From NCBI GenBank assembly GCA_045592785.1, contig JAZNVL010000055.1, forward strand, positions 10,770 to 74,769: a DNA stretch of 64,000 nt, given 5' to 3'. Shown in pieces: positions 1 through 8,860 of this stretch. Numbering within the stretch: the first letter of the stretch is position 1; every line of letters begins with the position of its first letter. Source of the stretch: RGIG8244 sp045592785. GTDB lineage: Bacteria > Verrucomicrobiota > Lentisphaeria > Victivallales > UBA1829. The position numbers and the translations under genes are program-made. The notes below the pieces were generated by a model, which searched no databases, was not told where the DNA came from, and worked only from the letters and a program-made list of their open reading frames with translations.

Positions 1-267
1 GCCGATCAGGATACTGACCAGATTGGGTTTCAGATTGATCCCGTCACATTTCCAACGGGCATACAGATCCACCACGCGATTACCGCTGATCCCGCGGTTG
101 AAGAAACTCCAATCGATCTCCGGGCGGTCACAGAGGAGCCGTGCAGCCGCCATACCGGGATAACCGGGTCCCATGTTTTCATTGGTGAATCCTGCACCGC
201 CGCAGGACATACGACCGCAATCCGTAATGGAATCGCCCTGGAAAAGAACTGTGAATTTTTTTGCCAT
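1..267 (-). CDS. SGNH/GDSL-family hydrolase, N-terminal part (gene runs off the window)
   Basis: The visible 89 codons carry SGNH-hydrolase block I (FQGDSITDCG, the catalytic Ser within GDS) and block II (NRGISGNRVVDL, the oxyanion Gly). Such enzymes are usually carbohydrate or lipid esterases; the substrate cannot be told from this fragment. No signal peptide is visible, so a cytoplasmic location is likely. The ATG at 267 is preferred over the ATG at 273 because the AGAGGTG ribosome site lies 8 nt upstream of it and only 2 nt from the earlier one. The gene follows gspK on the same strand after 112 bases, with no clear terminator between, so it could be a readthrough passenger of the secretion operon. 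The catalytic Asp/His block lies outside the window. Confidence 0.85.
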   Translation of the reverse strand, partial: MAKKFTVLFQGDSITDCGRMSCGGAGFTNENMGPGYPGMAAARLLCDRPEIDWSFFNRGISGNRVVDLYARWKCDGINLKPNLVSILIG

Positions 268-379
268 GATCATAGCACCTCTGTTAATTTGTCAGGTTGC
301 AGAAAATATACCGCAATATCCCGCAAATACAAGAAGAAATATGCTTTTTTTGTACTTTTTATCCCGTTTTTTCAAACCG

Positions 380-1495
380 TCAGAAGAACATCCATTCCAG
401 ATAACGCACAATGCCGTCCTCCGGACCCGAGATCTGATCCGGATTTATCCAGGTGAACGCAAGCCGTTTCGCCGGTTCCCCGTTCGCCGGAGTCACGATC
501 ACGGTATAAGCCCGCCCGGGTGTCCAGGCAAGATAGGAACGGTTCTTCAATGCCTGGAATACGGTACTGTCGATCACATCTTCCAGCGGAGTCCGTTCGG
601 TCTGATACTGGCGGATCCCCTCCCGGATGTCATACAGTTGGGATTCCTCCAGATCGAATACATTGCTCAAATAGAGATCCGGCGCACCGAAGATATTGGG
701 CTGTGTTACAAACAGATTCGTGGTCTGCGTACGCCGTTGCGGCTGTTGCTGCTGTTGCATCCCGAAGCCGGGACGTTGTCCGCCGCTCTGCTGAACGGTG
801 GTCGTGACCGTGATCCGGCGGAGGCTTTCGGGGGGTATCATGCGGATAGCGGAAAGCCGTCCGTTTTCATCGGGGGGAAAGAGTGCCGTGAATTCCGGGA
901 TGAAGAACAGTTCCTCCCGGTATTGGAACTCGGCGTTCCGGGGCAGCGGGAGTTGTCCCAGAAGCTGAAACCCGGATTCCTCTCTGCCGTCATCGGTGAC
1001 GACATCATCGGCATCGGTGTAGTCCCGCAACTGGTTATCCAGCGTGGTCATGGTGTCCGTGAATTCGGCATCGGTGGCGGTATTCATTTTGAGACGGTTG
1101 AGCGTATTCAAACGCAATGTTCTGGAAAAATCCAGTCCGGCGGCGGCATCGGTGATCCGGAATTTGACGGGCGTGCCGTGATAATCCATTTCGTGTTCCA
1201 CGCCATCGGGAAGGAACCGGTCGTATTCGTAATCGGCGTAGTCAAATGTATCGTAGGAGACGTTGGGATTGAGATTGCGTTCCGCCGCCACCAGCCATTG
1301 GATCCGGTTCGCGGCACCCTCGCAGAGATACATGCTTTTCTGCTGTTTCACATGGGCAGTCATGGTGTAAACATTGAGTTGTGACATGGCAATGACAGCG
1401 GTCACGATCATGGAACACGCCAGGATCAATGCCAACACCGGGATCAAAGCGGAACCCGATTCACCGCGTCTGCGTTTGTGTGCCGTTCTGCGCAT
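380..1495 (-). CDS. gspK: Type II secretion minor pseudopilin, GspK-like
   Basis: A 371-residue protein with a basic N-terminus followed by a hydrophobic segment (GSALIPVLALILACSMIV), as in GspK-type tip pseudopilins, which lack the usual Glu at position 5. It is the last gene of the G-H-I-J-K series and overlaps gspJ by 35 bases. A strong AGGAGGTG site lies 7 nt before the chosen ATG. In known systems GspK caps the pseudopilus with I and J. A glutamine-rich patch (GMQQQQQPQRR) interrupts the middle, matching low-complexity inserts in other proteins of this operon. Assignment rests mainly on position and the N-terminal segment; the body is divergent. Confidence 0.75.
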   Translation of the reverse strand: MRRTAHKRRRGESGSALIPVLALILACSMIVTAVIAMSQLNVYTMTAHVKQQKSMYLCEGAANRIQWLVAAERNLNPNVSYDTFDYADYEYDRFLPDGVEHEMDYHGTPVKFRITDAAAGLDFSRTLRLNTLNRLKMNTATDAEFTDTMTTLDNQLRDYTDADDVVTDDGREESGFQLLGQLPLPRNAEFQYREELFFIPEFTALFPPDENGRLSAIRMIPPESLRRITVTTTVQQSGGQRPGFGMQQQQQPQRRTQTTNLFVTQPNIFGAPDLYLSNVFDLEESQLYDIREGIRQYQTERTPLEDVIDSTVFQALKNRSYLAWTPGRAYTVIVTPANGEPAKRLAFTWINPDQISGPEDGIVRYLEWMFF

Positions 1496-2156
1496 TGCCC
1501 ATCACCTCCTCCCGGTCTCCGTATACACTGTTTGACCCGCTCCCCGCTGTCCGCCGGAGCCAGGATTCTTCGGTCCCATCCTGCCAGCGGATGGTCATAC
1601 GGACCGCCAGCGGAAGATAGGGGTCTTCCTCACGATCCCATTCCTCCAGCCATTCCACCGAAAGATCGGAACGTTTTTCCGCGTAAAGGAACGTGACGGA
1701 CTCCACCTGTTCCGCCAGGACTTCCCGGGTGTAAGGCATATCCGGATCTTCCTCGCCTTCCGTTACCCAGGGGAACCGGGGATACTCGCTGTATTCGGCA
1801 ATGAGGTTGTCCTCTTCATCGATCCGGATGCGGATGAAGAGCAATGCACCTGCGCCCTGTGAATAATTCCGGCGCAATGCAGTAAAGAAGATGCGGTCCG
1901 TTTCACCGTCAAAAAGGAGGTCGGATGCGGTATCGTTATCTTCATCGGTCCAGTTGAACGGGACCATATTCCGCACACAGGAATCCATGACCACATCGAT
2001 TTTCTGATACTGCCGCAGTTTATTCGTCTGCTGAACGGAAATACGCCAGGAGTTGTAGAACGTGGCGGAAGCCGTTCCCACGATCAACGCGATGAATCCC
2101 GCCACCGTGATGGCAGTGATCAATTCGATGAGGGTGAAGTAACGTTTCTTATTCAT
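1461..2156 (-). CDS. gspJ: Type II secretion minor pseudopilin, GspJ-like
   Basis: A 231-residue protein with a class III prepilin signal: basic leader, then FTLIELITAITVAGFIALIVG with the conserved Glu five residues after the cleavage site. Length and position between the I- and K-like genes fit GspJ, a component of the pseudopilus tip. It would be processed and methylated by a prepilin peptidase, which is not encoded in this window. It overlaps its upstream neighbour by 8 bases and gspK by 35, so translation is probably coupled. It could be called only a generic prepilin-type protein if order is ignored. Confidence 0.78.
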   Translation of the reverse strand: MNKKRYFTLIELITAITVAGFIALIVGTASATFYNSWRISVQQTNKLRQYQKIDVVMDSCVRNMVPFNWTDEDNDTASDLLFDGETDRIFFTALRRNYSQGAGALLFIRIRIDEEDNLIAEYSEYPRFPWVTEGEEDPDMPYTREVLAEQVESVTFLYAEKRSDLSVEWLEEWDREEDPYLPLAVRMTIRWQDGTEESWLRRTAGSGSNSVYGDREEVMGNAQNGTQTQTR

Positions 2157-2559
2157 TTTCCGTCAATCCGTTATCGTATAAGATCCGGTCGATCTTCCAC
2201 GAGTCCAATGTTTCGCCGTCATCCGCACGCACCAGAGTGATGGTACAGGTCTGCAATTCCTTCTGACCGTCGATGGAACCGTCGTATTCCTCGTGAATAT
2301 CGGAGATCTCGTCCCATTCGATATAGACCCGAACATCATCGTAGGGAAAAAAGGTGACCGGGATACTTTCCGTAGCGTTGCTGTGCAGCAGAACATATTC
2401 CGCTGCTTCCATCATGCGATGGGTGTTATTCCAGGCATCAACGCTTTGCGCGATCCGTTTCCGGGAAGAAGCCAACAGTTGAAAGAGTACCGCCAGAGAC
2501 ATACTCAGAATGGCAACGGCGATCACCGTTTCCAGCAGGGTGAACCGGTACCGTCTCAT
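2149..2559 (-). CDS. gspI: Type II secretion minor pseudopilin, GspI-like
   Basis: A 136-residue protein starting with a prepilin signal (RFTLLETVIAVAILSMSLAVLF), the LLE-VIAV-AIL pattern typical of GspI. GspI nucleates the pseudopilus tip with J and K in characterised systems. The start codon overlaps the stop of gspH in an ATGA arrangement, so translation is coupled. Length agrees with the family. The rest of the sequence is acidic and carries no other recognisable motif. Confidence 0.78.
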   Translation of the reverse strand: MRRYRFTLLETVIAVAILSMSLAVLFQLLASSRKRIAQSVDAWNNTHRMMEAAEYVLLHSNATESIPVTFFPYDDVRVYIEWDEISDIHEEYDGSIDGQKELQTCTITLVRADDGETLDSWKIDRILYDNGLTENE

Positions 2560-3056
2560 AACCCATCCTCCCCATCCGCAATATCCCGGGAATCCAGAAC
2601 GCCGGTCAGCAGGGAAACCTGGAATTCTTTCGTGAATTTTCCATAACGGAACCGGAGTTTCCGTATCCCGGATGCGCCGCCATCGGGAAAGAACCGGAAG
2701 ACCTCGGTATAAAGAGACTCCGGATCCAACGCCTGTGATTCGTCATGGAACTCAAAATCTTCCGGCATTTTCCATTTTAATTCCGGTGCAGTCTCTTCCT
2801 CTTCCGATGCTCCCGGCTCCAGCATGATGAAACTGTGGGTTTCCGGATCAAACGCAACGATCCGGTCCGCGCCCGATTCCATTGCCTGATACCGGACACG
2901 GCTGCAGAACGTGGAAAAGTCAAGACCCGCCTGCTCCAGAACGGAAGCGGGCGACGGACTGCGCAGCAAGGGCACCGCGATCATGGCAAGCAAGCCCATG
3001 ATGCACATGACAGCCACGACTTCGGGCAGAGTAAAGAAACGGCGTTTGCGTTTCAC
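2556..3056 (-). CDS. gspH: Type II secretion minor pseudopilin, GspH-like
   Basis: A 166-residue protein with a prepilin signal (FFTLPEVVAVMCIMGLLAMIAVPLL). The FTLPEV-AVM form and the size fit GspH, which links the major pilin shaft to the tip. The body contains an Arg/Asp-rich stretch resembling the first beta region of GspH (FSTFCSRVRYQAMESG). It lies 12 bases after gspG and overlaps gspI by 4. Confidence 0.78.
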   Translation of the reverse strand: MKRKRRFFTLPEVVAVMCIMGLLAMIAVPLLRSPSPASVLEQAGLDFSTFCSRVRYQAMESGADRIVAFDPETHSFIMLEPGASEEEETAPELKWKMPEDFEFHDESQALDPESLYTEVFRFFPDGGASGIRKLRFRYGKFTKEFQVSLLTGVLDSRDIADGEDGL

Positions 3057-3068
3057 GGCAGAACGATC

Positions 3069-3494
3069 TTATTCTTCGGTCCAGTTTGTCAAATCGGCGT
3101 TTTCCCCTTCGCCGCCGGTCTGACCATCTGCGCCCAGACTGCTGAGATCGAAACTCTTTTCATTGTGTTCGCCGGGGCAGACATACTGATATTCATTGCC
3201 CCAGGGATCCAGCGGGATCTTCTTCATGTAGGGACCATCCCACTTCTCGTGATCGTCCAGATTTTCCACAAGACCGCGGAGTTCGCTGGGATACTGTCCC
3301 ACCTGGATCTTGTAGTTATCCAGTTCCTGTTCCAGCAGTTTCAACTGCATTTGCGCGGTACCGATCTTGCCCTGTTTCACATAGTTCATGTAAATGGGCG
3401 TGGCGATACCGGCAAGGGTGACCAGGATCACGATGACCACAACGACTTCGATGAGGGTGAAGGGATTTTTTCTTTTCTTGCGATTGCTTCTCAT
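3069..3494 (-). CDS. gspG: Type II secretion major pseudopilin GspG
   Basis: A 141-residue protein that can be assigned as GspG without relying on context. After the prepilin signal (NPFTLIEVVVVIVILVTLAG) it has the GspG body motifs: LDNYKIQVGQYPS, then IPLDPWGNEYQY, then SLGADGQTGGEGENADLTNW, whose acidic residues form the calcium site in characterised GspG. It is the subunit that builds the periplasmic pseudopilus shaft. Its start overlaps the end of gspF, with an AGGAGG site ahead of it. Length is normal for the family. Confidence 0.95.
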   Translation of the reverse strand: MRSNRKKRKNPFTLIEVVVVIVILVTLAGIATPIYMNYVKQGKIGTAQMQLKLLEQELDNYKIQVGQYPSELRGLVENLDDHEKWDGPYMKKIPLDPWGNEYQYVCPGEHNEKSFDLSSLGADGQTGGEGENADLTNWTEE

Positions 3495-4711
3495 AATTTG
3501 GGACCTCCTTGAGAGTTGATTGCATTCAAATCCATCATTGCCATAAATATTGATGCGACGACGATCAGGACTGCCGCCGCAAGAAATACGATCACCGCCG
3601 GTTCGAACAAACTCAATAAACGTTTGATCTTCATACGCGTATCCGCTTCCAGATTGTCCGCGATGTTCCCCAGCATTTCCCCCACGGTACCCGATTCCTC
3701 ACCCACACGCAGCATGGGCGCCATCTCCCCGGGCACAAACGGATTGTCTTTGATCGCAGCAGAAAGTTTCGCACCGCCGCGGATCTTATCCGCAAGTCCA
3801 CGGAACGAACGGGCGATCACCGGATTCCGGATGATCCGTTCCGCGATCCGAACAGTCCGGATGATCTCCACATGGTTGGCAAGCATGATCGCCAGCGTGC
3901 GGAGATAACGGCACATTTCCAGATCCGCCAGGATCCGCCCGAATAACGGCAGGGACAGCATGAAACGGCTCTTCCCCGTCTGCCACCGGTCCTCCCCGAT
4001 GTATTTGCGGAAAATATAAAGTCCCAGCAGCAGGATCAGCACGCCGGGGACCAGCATTTTTGCCACATCGCTCATGGTCATGAGGAACGTCATGGAGGGC
4101 GGCAGTTCCCTGCCCATATCCAGGAAGATATTGGCGAACTTGGGCACGAATACGGTGAACATGAGGATCGTCACCAGGATCGTCACCGCCAGGATCGCGC
4201 AGGGATAGATCGAACTGGATACAATGAAACTGCGCAGGTCTTTGCTTTCCGCCATGAATTTGTAAAGGTGTTTCAGGACTTCCGGCAGACAACCGGTTTC
4301 CTCGCCGCTCTCGATCAGGTTCGCGTAATACCCCGGGAACAATTCACCGTGGGAACGCACCAGTTCCGAAAATTTCTTCCCTTCATGCAAGCCCTGACGC
4401 AGGGAATTGACAAAATTCTTCTGTTCCGGCTGAACCGCACCTTCCGCGATAATGGCAAGCGCACGTTCCAGTGGAACATGGGAACTCAACAGAGGCGAAA
4501 GCTGACGGGTCAACGCAAAGGTGTCGATCCCCGTACGTTTGAACGAAAAGCCCTGCATACCGCCGTTGCTCCCCGCTTCCCCGAGGTAACGGACCGGGAT
4601 CATGCCTCTGCCCCGCAGTTTGTTCAATGCTTCCGTCCGGTTCTCCGCCTCCATGAGGATCTCACGGGGGGTGTCGCCGCGTTCGGCTGCAAGATAACGG
4701 TATAATGCCAT
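3491..4711 (-). CDS. gspF: Type II secretion inner-membrane platform protein GspF
   Basis: A 406-residue polytopic protein with two copies of the GspF domain (about residues 65-190 and 270-390) and three hydrophobic segments (around 165-190, 215-235 and 375-400). The repeat signatures are visible: FALTRQLSPLLSSHVPLERAL in the first copy and MAPMLRVGEESGTVGEML in the second. GspF forms the membrane platform that couples the GspE ATPase to pseudopilus assembly. It sits directly after gspE with an 17-base gap. Confidence 0.95.
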   Translation of the reverse strand: MALYRYLAAERGDTPREILMEAENRTEALNKLRGRGMIPVRYLGEAGSNGGMQGFSFKRTGIDTFALTRQLSPLLSSHVPLERALAIIAEGAVQPEQKNFVNSLRQGLHEGKKFSELVRSHGELFPGYYANLIESGEETGCLPEVLKHLYKFMAESKDLRSFIVSSSIYPCAILAVTILVTILMFTVFVPKFANIFLDMGRELPPSMTFLMTMSDVAKMLVPGVLILLLGLYIFRKYIGEDRWQTGKSRFMLSLPLFGRILADLEMCRYLRTLAIMLANHVEIIRTVRIAERIIRNPVIARSFRGLADKIRGGAKLSAAIKDNPFVPGEMAPMLRVGEESGTVGEMLGNIADNLEADTRMKIKRLLSLFEPAVIVFLAAAVLIVVASIFMAMMDLNAINSQGGPKL

Positions 4712-4728
4712 GATAACAGATCCTCCGG

Positions 4729-6321
4729 TCAGGTGGCGTCAGCGGTACTGCGCCGGACTTCTTCCTGTGTGGTGATACCCAGCCGGACTTTTTCCGCCGC
4801 ATCTTCCAGCAGGGTCGTCATGCCGTGTTTGACCGCAATGCTTTCCAGTTCCGCACTGTCCGCCGCACGATTGACGGCACCGCGCAATTCATCGTTGACC
4901 AGCAGGAGTTCGAAGATCCCGCTTCTGCCTTTGTACCCGGTCTTCCCGCAACGACGGCAGGATTCCTGTTTCGCCGGATCCCCGTGACATTCCGGGCAGA
5001 TCTTCCGCACCAGACGCTGGGAGAGCACGCCGAACAACGCCGACGAGACCAGGAAGGGTTCCACGCCCATATCCAGCAGACGGGTCACTGCGCCCACCGC
5101 ATCGTTGGTGTGCAATGTACTCAACACCAAATGCCCGGTGAGTGCCGCGTTGATGGCGATATCCGCCGTTTCACGGTCACGGATCTCACCCACCAGAATG
5201 ATATCCGGGTCCTGACGGACGATATGGCGCAATCCGGCGGCGAAGGTCACGCCGATCTTGGGATTGACCTGCATCTGACAGAGTCCCGGAGTCTTGTATT
5301 CCACCGGGTCTTCCACCGTAATGATCTTCTTTTTCTGATCGTTCAGCATGTTGATGACACTGTAAAGTGTGGTGGTCTTCCCGCTGCCGGTGGGCCCCAC
5401 CACAAGAATGATCCCGTGGGGGATCGCAATGAGTTTCCGGAATTTTTCCAGTGTTTCTTCGGACATGCCAAGCGTATGAAGGTCGAAGCTCAATGCCTCC
5501 TGATTCAGCAGTCGCAATACAATACTTTCCCCCGTCAGAATGGGGATCGTACTGATACGCATATCCAGTTCCGCGTGTCCCAGACGGATGGTGGTACGAC
5601 CATCCTGGGGCAGACGGCTTTCCGCGATATTCAATCCGCCCAGCAATTTGATACGGGAGGAAATGGCGGGAAACTGGGAAAGCGGACAGGTCATGATCTC
5701 CTGCAATACACCGTCGATCCGGCATCGTACCGAGACCTGTTCCATCCCCGGTTCCACATGGATATCCGAGGCACCCGTTTCCATGGCACGGGTGAATATA
5801 TCATTGACCAGACGGACGATACGGGCTTCTCCCGCCATGGTCCGCAGCATATTTTCGTCCCCCGTATCCGGATTGAACGCATCATCTTCCGCCGTTTCTT
5901 CGTTTTTCAGACGTGCCAGCAGGCGTTCCGCGAAAGTCCGGCGGATAAAACGGAAGTCCAGCGTACGGTGCCACTGTTTGTCCGCCAGATAAATAAACTG
6001 GTCCAGGGAATAGGGATCCGTGATCAGAACGGTCATGGATTCATCGTCCCATTCATAGGGGATGCAGTAATTGGCATTGAAGAAGTCGGAGGAACCGCCG
6101 GGGAAGATCTCCGGATTCCGGATCTCATTTTCATCCGGGAGTTCCTTGCCGCAGATACCGGAATACCATTCCGCCAGCTGCTGTTCCGTGCATACGCCTT
6201 CCTGCACCAGAGCGAAGTCCGCATTCCGCAAATCCACCGGTGACATGCTTTTCCGCTGCCAGGAGGGATATACGGAAAGTTTCTCCGCTGTTTGTTCCAG
6301 GATTTCGTTCCGGGTGATCAT
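4729..6321 (-). CDS. gspE: Type II secretion assembly ATPase GspE
   Basis: A 530-residue secretion ATPase. The N-terminal GspE-N domain (about 1-140) precedes a RecA-like core with Walker A (VGPTGSGKTTTLYS, near residue 310), an Asp box, Walker B (DPDIILVGEIRD) and the His box (TGHLVLSTLHTNDA). A tetracysteine zinc site follows (CPEC then CRRC, near 470-490), typical of GspE and PilB. It powers pseudopilus extension at the cytoplasmic face. The start codon overlaps the gspD stop by one base (TGATG), so translation is coupled. All catalytic motifs are intact. Confidence 0.96.
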   Translation of the reverse strand: MITRNEILEQTAEKLSVYPSWQRKSMSPVDLRNADFALVQEGVCTEQQLAEWYSGICGKELPDENEIRNPEIFPGGSSDFFNANYCIPYEWDDESMTVLITDPYSLDQFIYLADKQWHRTLDFRFIRRTFAERLLARLKNEETAEDDAFNPDTGDENMLRTMAGEARIVRLVNDIFTRAMETGASDIHVEPGMEQVSVRCRIDGVLQEIMTCPLSQFPAISSRIKLLGGLNIAESRLPQDGRTTIRLGHAELDMRISTIPILTGESIVLRLLNQEALSFDLHTLGMSEETLEKFRKLIAIPHGIILVVGPTGSGKTTTLYSVINMLNDQKKKIITVEDPVEYKTPGLCQMQVNPKIGVTFAAGLRHIVRQDPDIILVGEIRDRETADIAINAALTGHLVLSTLHTNDAVGAVTRLLDMGVEPFLVSSALFGVLSQRLVRKICPECHGDPAKQESCRRCGKTGYKGRSGIFELLLVNDELRGAVNRAADSAELESIAVKHGMTTLLEDAAEKVRLGITTQEEVRRSTADAT

Positions 6322-8669
6322 CAGAAGAGTTCCTCCTTCTCAAAAATACGGAACTTTTCACCGGCTTTTTCGCCGTCACCGAGATGTTCGTCGAACCGGC
6401 GGAGTGTCTTCACCGCATCGTTATATTTCCGGATCATATCTTCCACTTCGCTCTTTTCGTTCACGATGGTACCGGTAATCAGCAGAAGGATCTCCGAACG
6501 CTGGGCGGAGGCATCGGTGGAACCGAACAATCTCCGGAGGAACGGGATGGAATCGATGATGGGCAGCGATTCCAGAGAATCCTTTTTCGTTTCCTTGATC
6601 AAGCCGCCGATGACCATGGTCTTCCCGTTCTGGATGGTCATATTCGTTTCCACCGTGCGATAGGAAAACACGGGGGCACTGGTGGCATTGGAATAGGTGG
6701 TCGTATCATCGATGTCAGAGAGTTCCTGTTTCACATCCAGCGCGATGAAGGATGTACTGGTGATCTCCGGCGTGATGGTCAACCGGATCCCGATCTCTTC
6801 AAACGAGACGGAGGCGTTATAGGTGGTGGAACTGGCGGAGGTGGATGCCGTATCCGTGATCGCAGAACTCACATAGGGGACTTTCCGCCCCACCCAGATC
6901 TCCGCTTCCTTGTAACTGGAAACCAGCACCTGGGGACTGGAGACCACTTTCAGGTTCCCGTTCTTCGCCAATGCCTTGATGTACCCGAACTTCTGATTCA
7001 TGTTATTCGGATCGTAGAACAAAGCCGTGCCGCCCTGTTCCGGATTGATCGCGGTGGTTGTCGATCCATCTGCATTCAATGCGGTGGTGAAGGGATTCAT
7101 GTTGGAATAGTTGTTCCCGATGGCGAACTTGTTGCCGTTGATGGAACCGGCTGCCGAAAGCTCCAGTCCGAATTCCGTGGATTTATCCAGAGTCACCTCC
7201 ACCACAAGAACTTGCAGAAGAACCTGCGCCGGAACGATATCCAGACGATCCAGCAGAGCCTTGATGGAAGCATACGTCCGGGGAGTCGTCCGGATCACCA
7301 GACGGTTCAATTCCCCGTCGGCAAAGATCCGCACCGGGGTTTCAAACAGACTGGAAGACTGATCCGTTTCCGTATTGGCAGCGTTGTTGGCGATGTTCGT
7401 ACTGGTACGGGAATTGCTGCTGGAACTCGTGGTGGTACGACGGGTATTGCTGTTGTTCTGGGTCGTCACGTTTTCCGAACGTTCGTTCCCGGTATCGCTG
7501 TCCACAGTCAGAGACTGTCCCGTGGTATTGTAAATGTTGGAGAGTCCTTTCAGCAGACGGTCTGCTTTCCCGTGCTGGACTTTATACACAAACACCCGTT
7601 CCTGATCCAGAGACTGGGAGCTGTCCAGAATACGCACCCATTCCCGGATCTCTTCCACCGCTTCTTCGGTCGCCGCGGACCCGATGATCAACTGCAAACG
7701 GTCGATGGCGGTCAGCTGCACGGAACCGGGCTGTTCGGTACGGTCGGTGGTCTGCTGCACATAGAATCCCAGGACGGGGAACACGGTTTTCAATTCATCC
7801 ACGATCTTGCTGGGAAGAATGTTATCACAACGCATGACCAGACGGGGCCAGGCATTTTTTCCGTTCCGGTCGATGAGATCCAGGATCTGATTGAGTTTCC
7901 GTACATTGTCAGCGGTATCACTGACCAGGATCGCATTGGGACGGGTCAGTTCCGAGATTGCCGCATCTTTGCTCAAGAAAGGTTTCACCTGGGTCACAAC
8001 GTCTTTCGCCGTCGTGTTCTTCAGCGGATAATAACACACTTCACGCCCCAGAAGACTTTCTACGGAGAGGTCCGGTTGCTGCGCCAGTTTGGAGACCGGC
8101 GTGATACGAAGCATGGAGTTATCCACCCGCACGGCAGCCCCGGACATGGAGATCATCCGGTCGAATGTCTGCCACAATTCCCGTTTCGTCATATTGGAGT
8201 TGATATTGAGCGTGACGGTTCCCTTGAGATCGGGATCCCCCAGGAAATTGAAGCCCAATACATCGGCAAAAGCGGGGATCACATCCAGCAGCGGGGCACT
8301 GTTGAATACGAGAGAGACCGCCACGGAATCATCCGCATCAAACACAATGAAATCTTCGTAGAACGGAGCCTGTTTGCCGGAAACCTTCGGGACTGCCGGG
8401 GCATCTTTCCGGTTACGCTGTTCCAGTGTCTTCAAGGTCTGATCGGTGACTCCGGTCTGCACATCCGATTTCATCGGGACTTCCTCGGAAGGATCTTTTT
8501 TATCCGCAGTCTGTTCCGCTCCTTTTTGCAGGAACGGGAATTTATTTTTATCCTTTGCTTCCTCTTCCAGTTCTTTCTTGTGATTTTCCTTTGCCAGATC
8601 CAGAAGTTCGCAACCGCAGAATCCCAGCATAAACAGGGAAAGCAGCGCCATACCGATTCGATGTTTCAT
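6321..8669 (-). CDS. gspD: Type II secretion outer-membrane secretin GspD (lipoprotein-like leader)
   Basis: About 782 residues. The chosen ATG has AAAGGAC 5 nt upstream; an in-frame extension to 8711 lacks a ribosome site. The leader (MKHRIGMALLSLFMLGFCGC) ends in a Gly-Cys consistent with lipoprotein processing at Cys20. N0/N1-N3 domains are visible (SLVFNSAPLLDVIPAFADV; repeated VESLLGREVCYYPL and VFVYKVQHGKADRLLKGL modules), then the secretin core with PQVLVSSYKEAEIWVG and the pore-forming end (GKTMVIGGLIKETKK, then PFLRRLFGST). A Ser/Thr/Asn-rich linker interrupts the N3-like region. It forms the outer-membrane exit channel. Confidence 0.94.
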   Translation of the reverse strand: MKHRIGMALLSLFMLGFCGCELLDLAKENHKKELEEEAKDKNKFPFLQKGAEQTADKKDPSEEVPMKSDVQTGVTDQTLKTLEQRNRKDAPAVPKVSGKQAPFYEDFIVFDADDSVAVSLVFNSAPLLDVIPAFADVLGFNFLGDPDLKGTVTLNINSNMTKRELWQTFDRMISMSGAAVRVDNSMLRITPVSKLAQQPDLSVESLLGREVCYYPLKNTTAKDVVTQVKPFLSKDAAISELTRPNAILVSDTADNVRKLNQILDLIDRNGKNAWPRLVMRCDNILPSKIVDELKTVFPVLGFYVQQTTDRTEQPGSVQLTAIDRLQLIIGSAATEEAVEEIREWVRILDSSQSLDQERVFVYKVQHGKADRLLKGLSNIYNTTGQSLTVDSDTGNERSENVTTQNNSNTRRTTTSSSSNSRTSTNIANNAANTETDQSSSLFETPVRIFADGELNRLVIRTTPRTYASIKALLDRLDIVPAQVLLQVLVVEVTLDKSTEFGLELSAAGSINGNKFAIGNNYSNMNPFTTALNADGSTTTAINPEQGGTALFYDPNNMNQKFGYIKALAKNGNLKVVSSPQVLVSSYKEAEIWVGRKVPYVSSAITDTASTSASSTTYNASVSFEEIGIRLTITPEITSTSFIALDVKQELSDIDDTTTYSNATSAPVFSYRTVETNMTIQNGKTMVIGGLIKETKKDSLESLPIIDSIPFLRRLFGSTDASAQRSEILLLITGTIVNEKSEVEDMIRKYNDAVKTLRRFDEHLGDGEKAGEKFRIFEKEELF

Positions 8670-8722
8670 GGTGTCCTTTCGGGATAATAAATTATATTTC
8701 ATTGTTCTCATTCTCCAATCAT

Positions 8723-8860
8723 TTAACGTCTGCCGCCACCGCGGTTGTTGTTCCAGTTGCCGCCGCCCTGCTGCATATTGCCGCCGCGTCCGCCGCGGTT
8801 ATTGTTCCAGTTGCCGCCACCCTGCATACCGCCGGGGCCACGTCCGCCACGGTTGTTCAT
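8723..8860 (-). repeat. Coding low-complexity repeat (NWNNNRGG / RGG units) in the GspC-like tail
   Basis: The last 45 or so codons of the GspC-like gene contain near-duplicate units encoding GGGNWNNNRGG, visible as two similar blocks around 8735-8765 and 8790-8820. The nucleotide sequence is itself repetitive, so copy number could vary by slippage. Confidence 0.7.

Noticed and set aside
173..1384. A 403-codon open frame on the plus strand opposite gspK
   Set aside because: It is antisense to a well-supported pseudopilin gene, has no ribosome site and shows no domain; high G/C third positions of the real gene keep the frame open.
6384..8687. A 767-codon plus-strand frame opposite gspD
   Set aside because: The translation is a His/Gly/Arg-rich low-information sequence, a typical shadow of the real secretin gene on the other strand.
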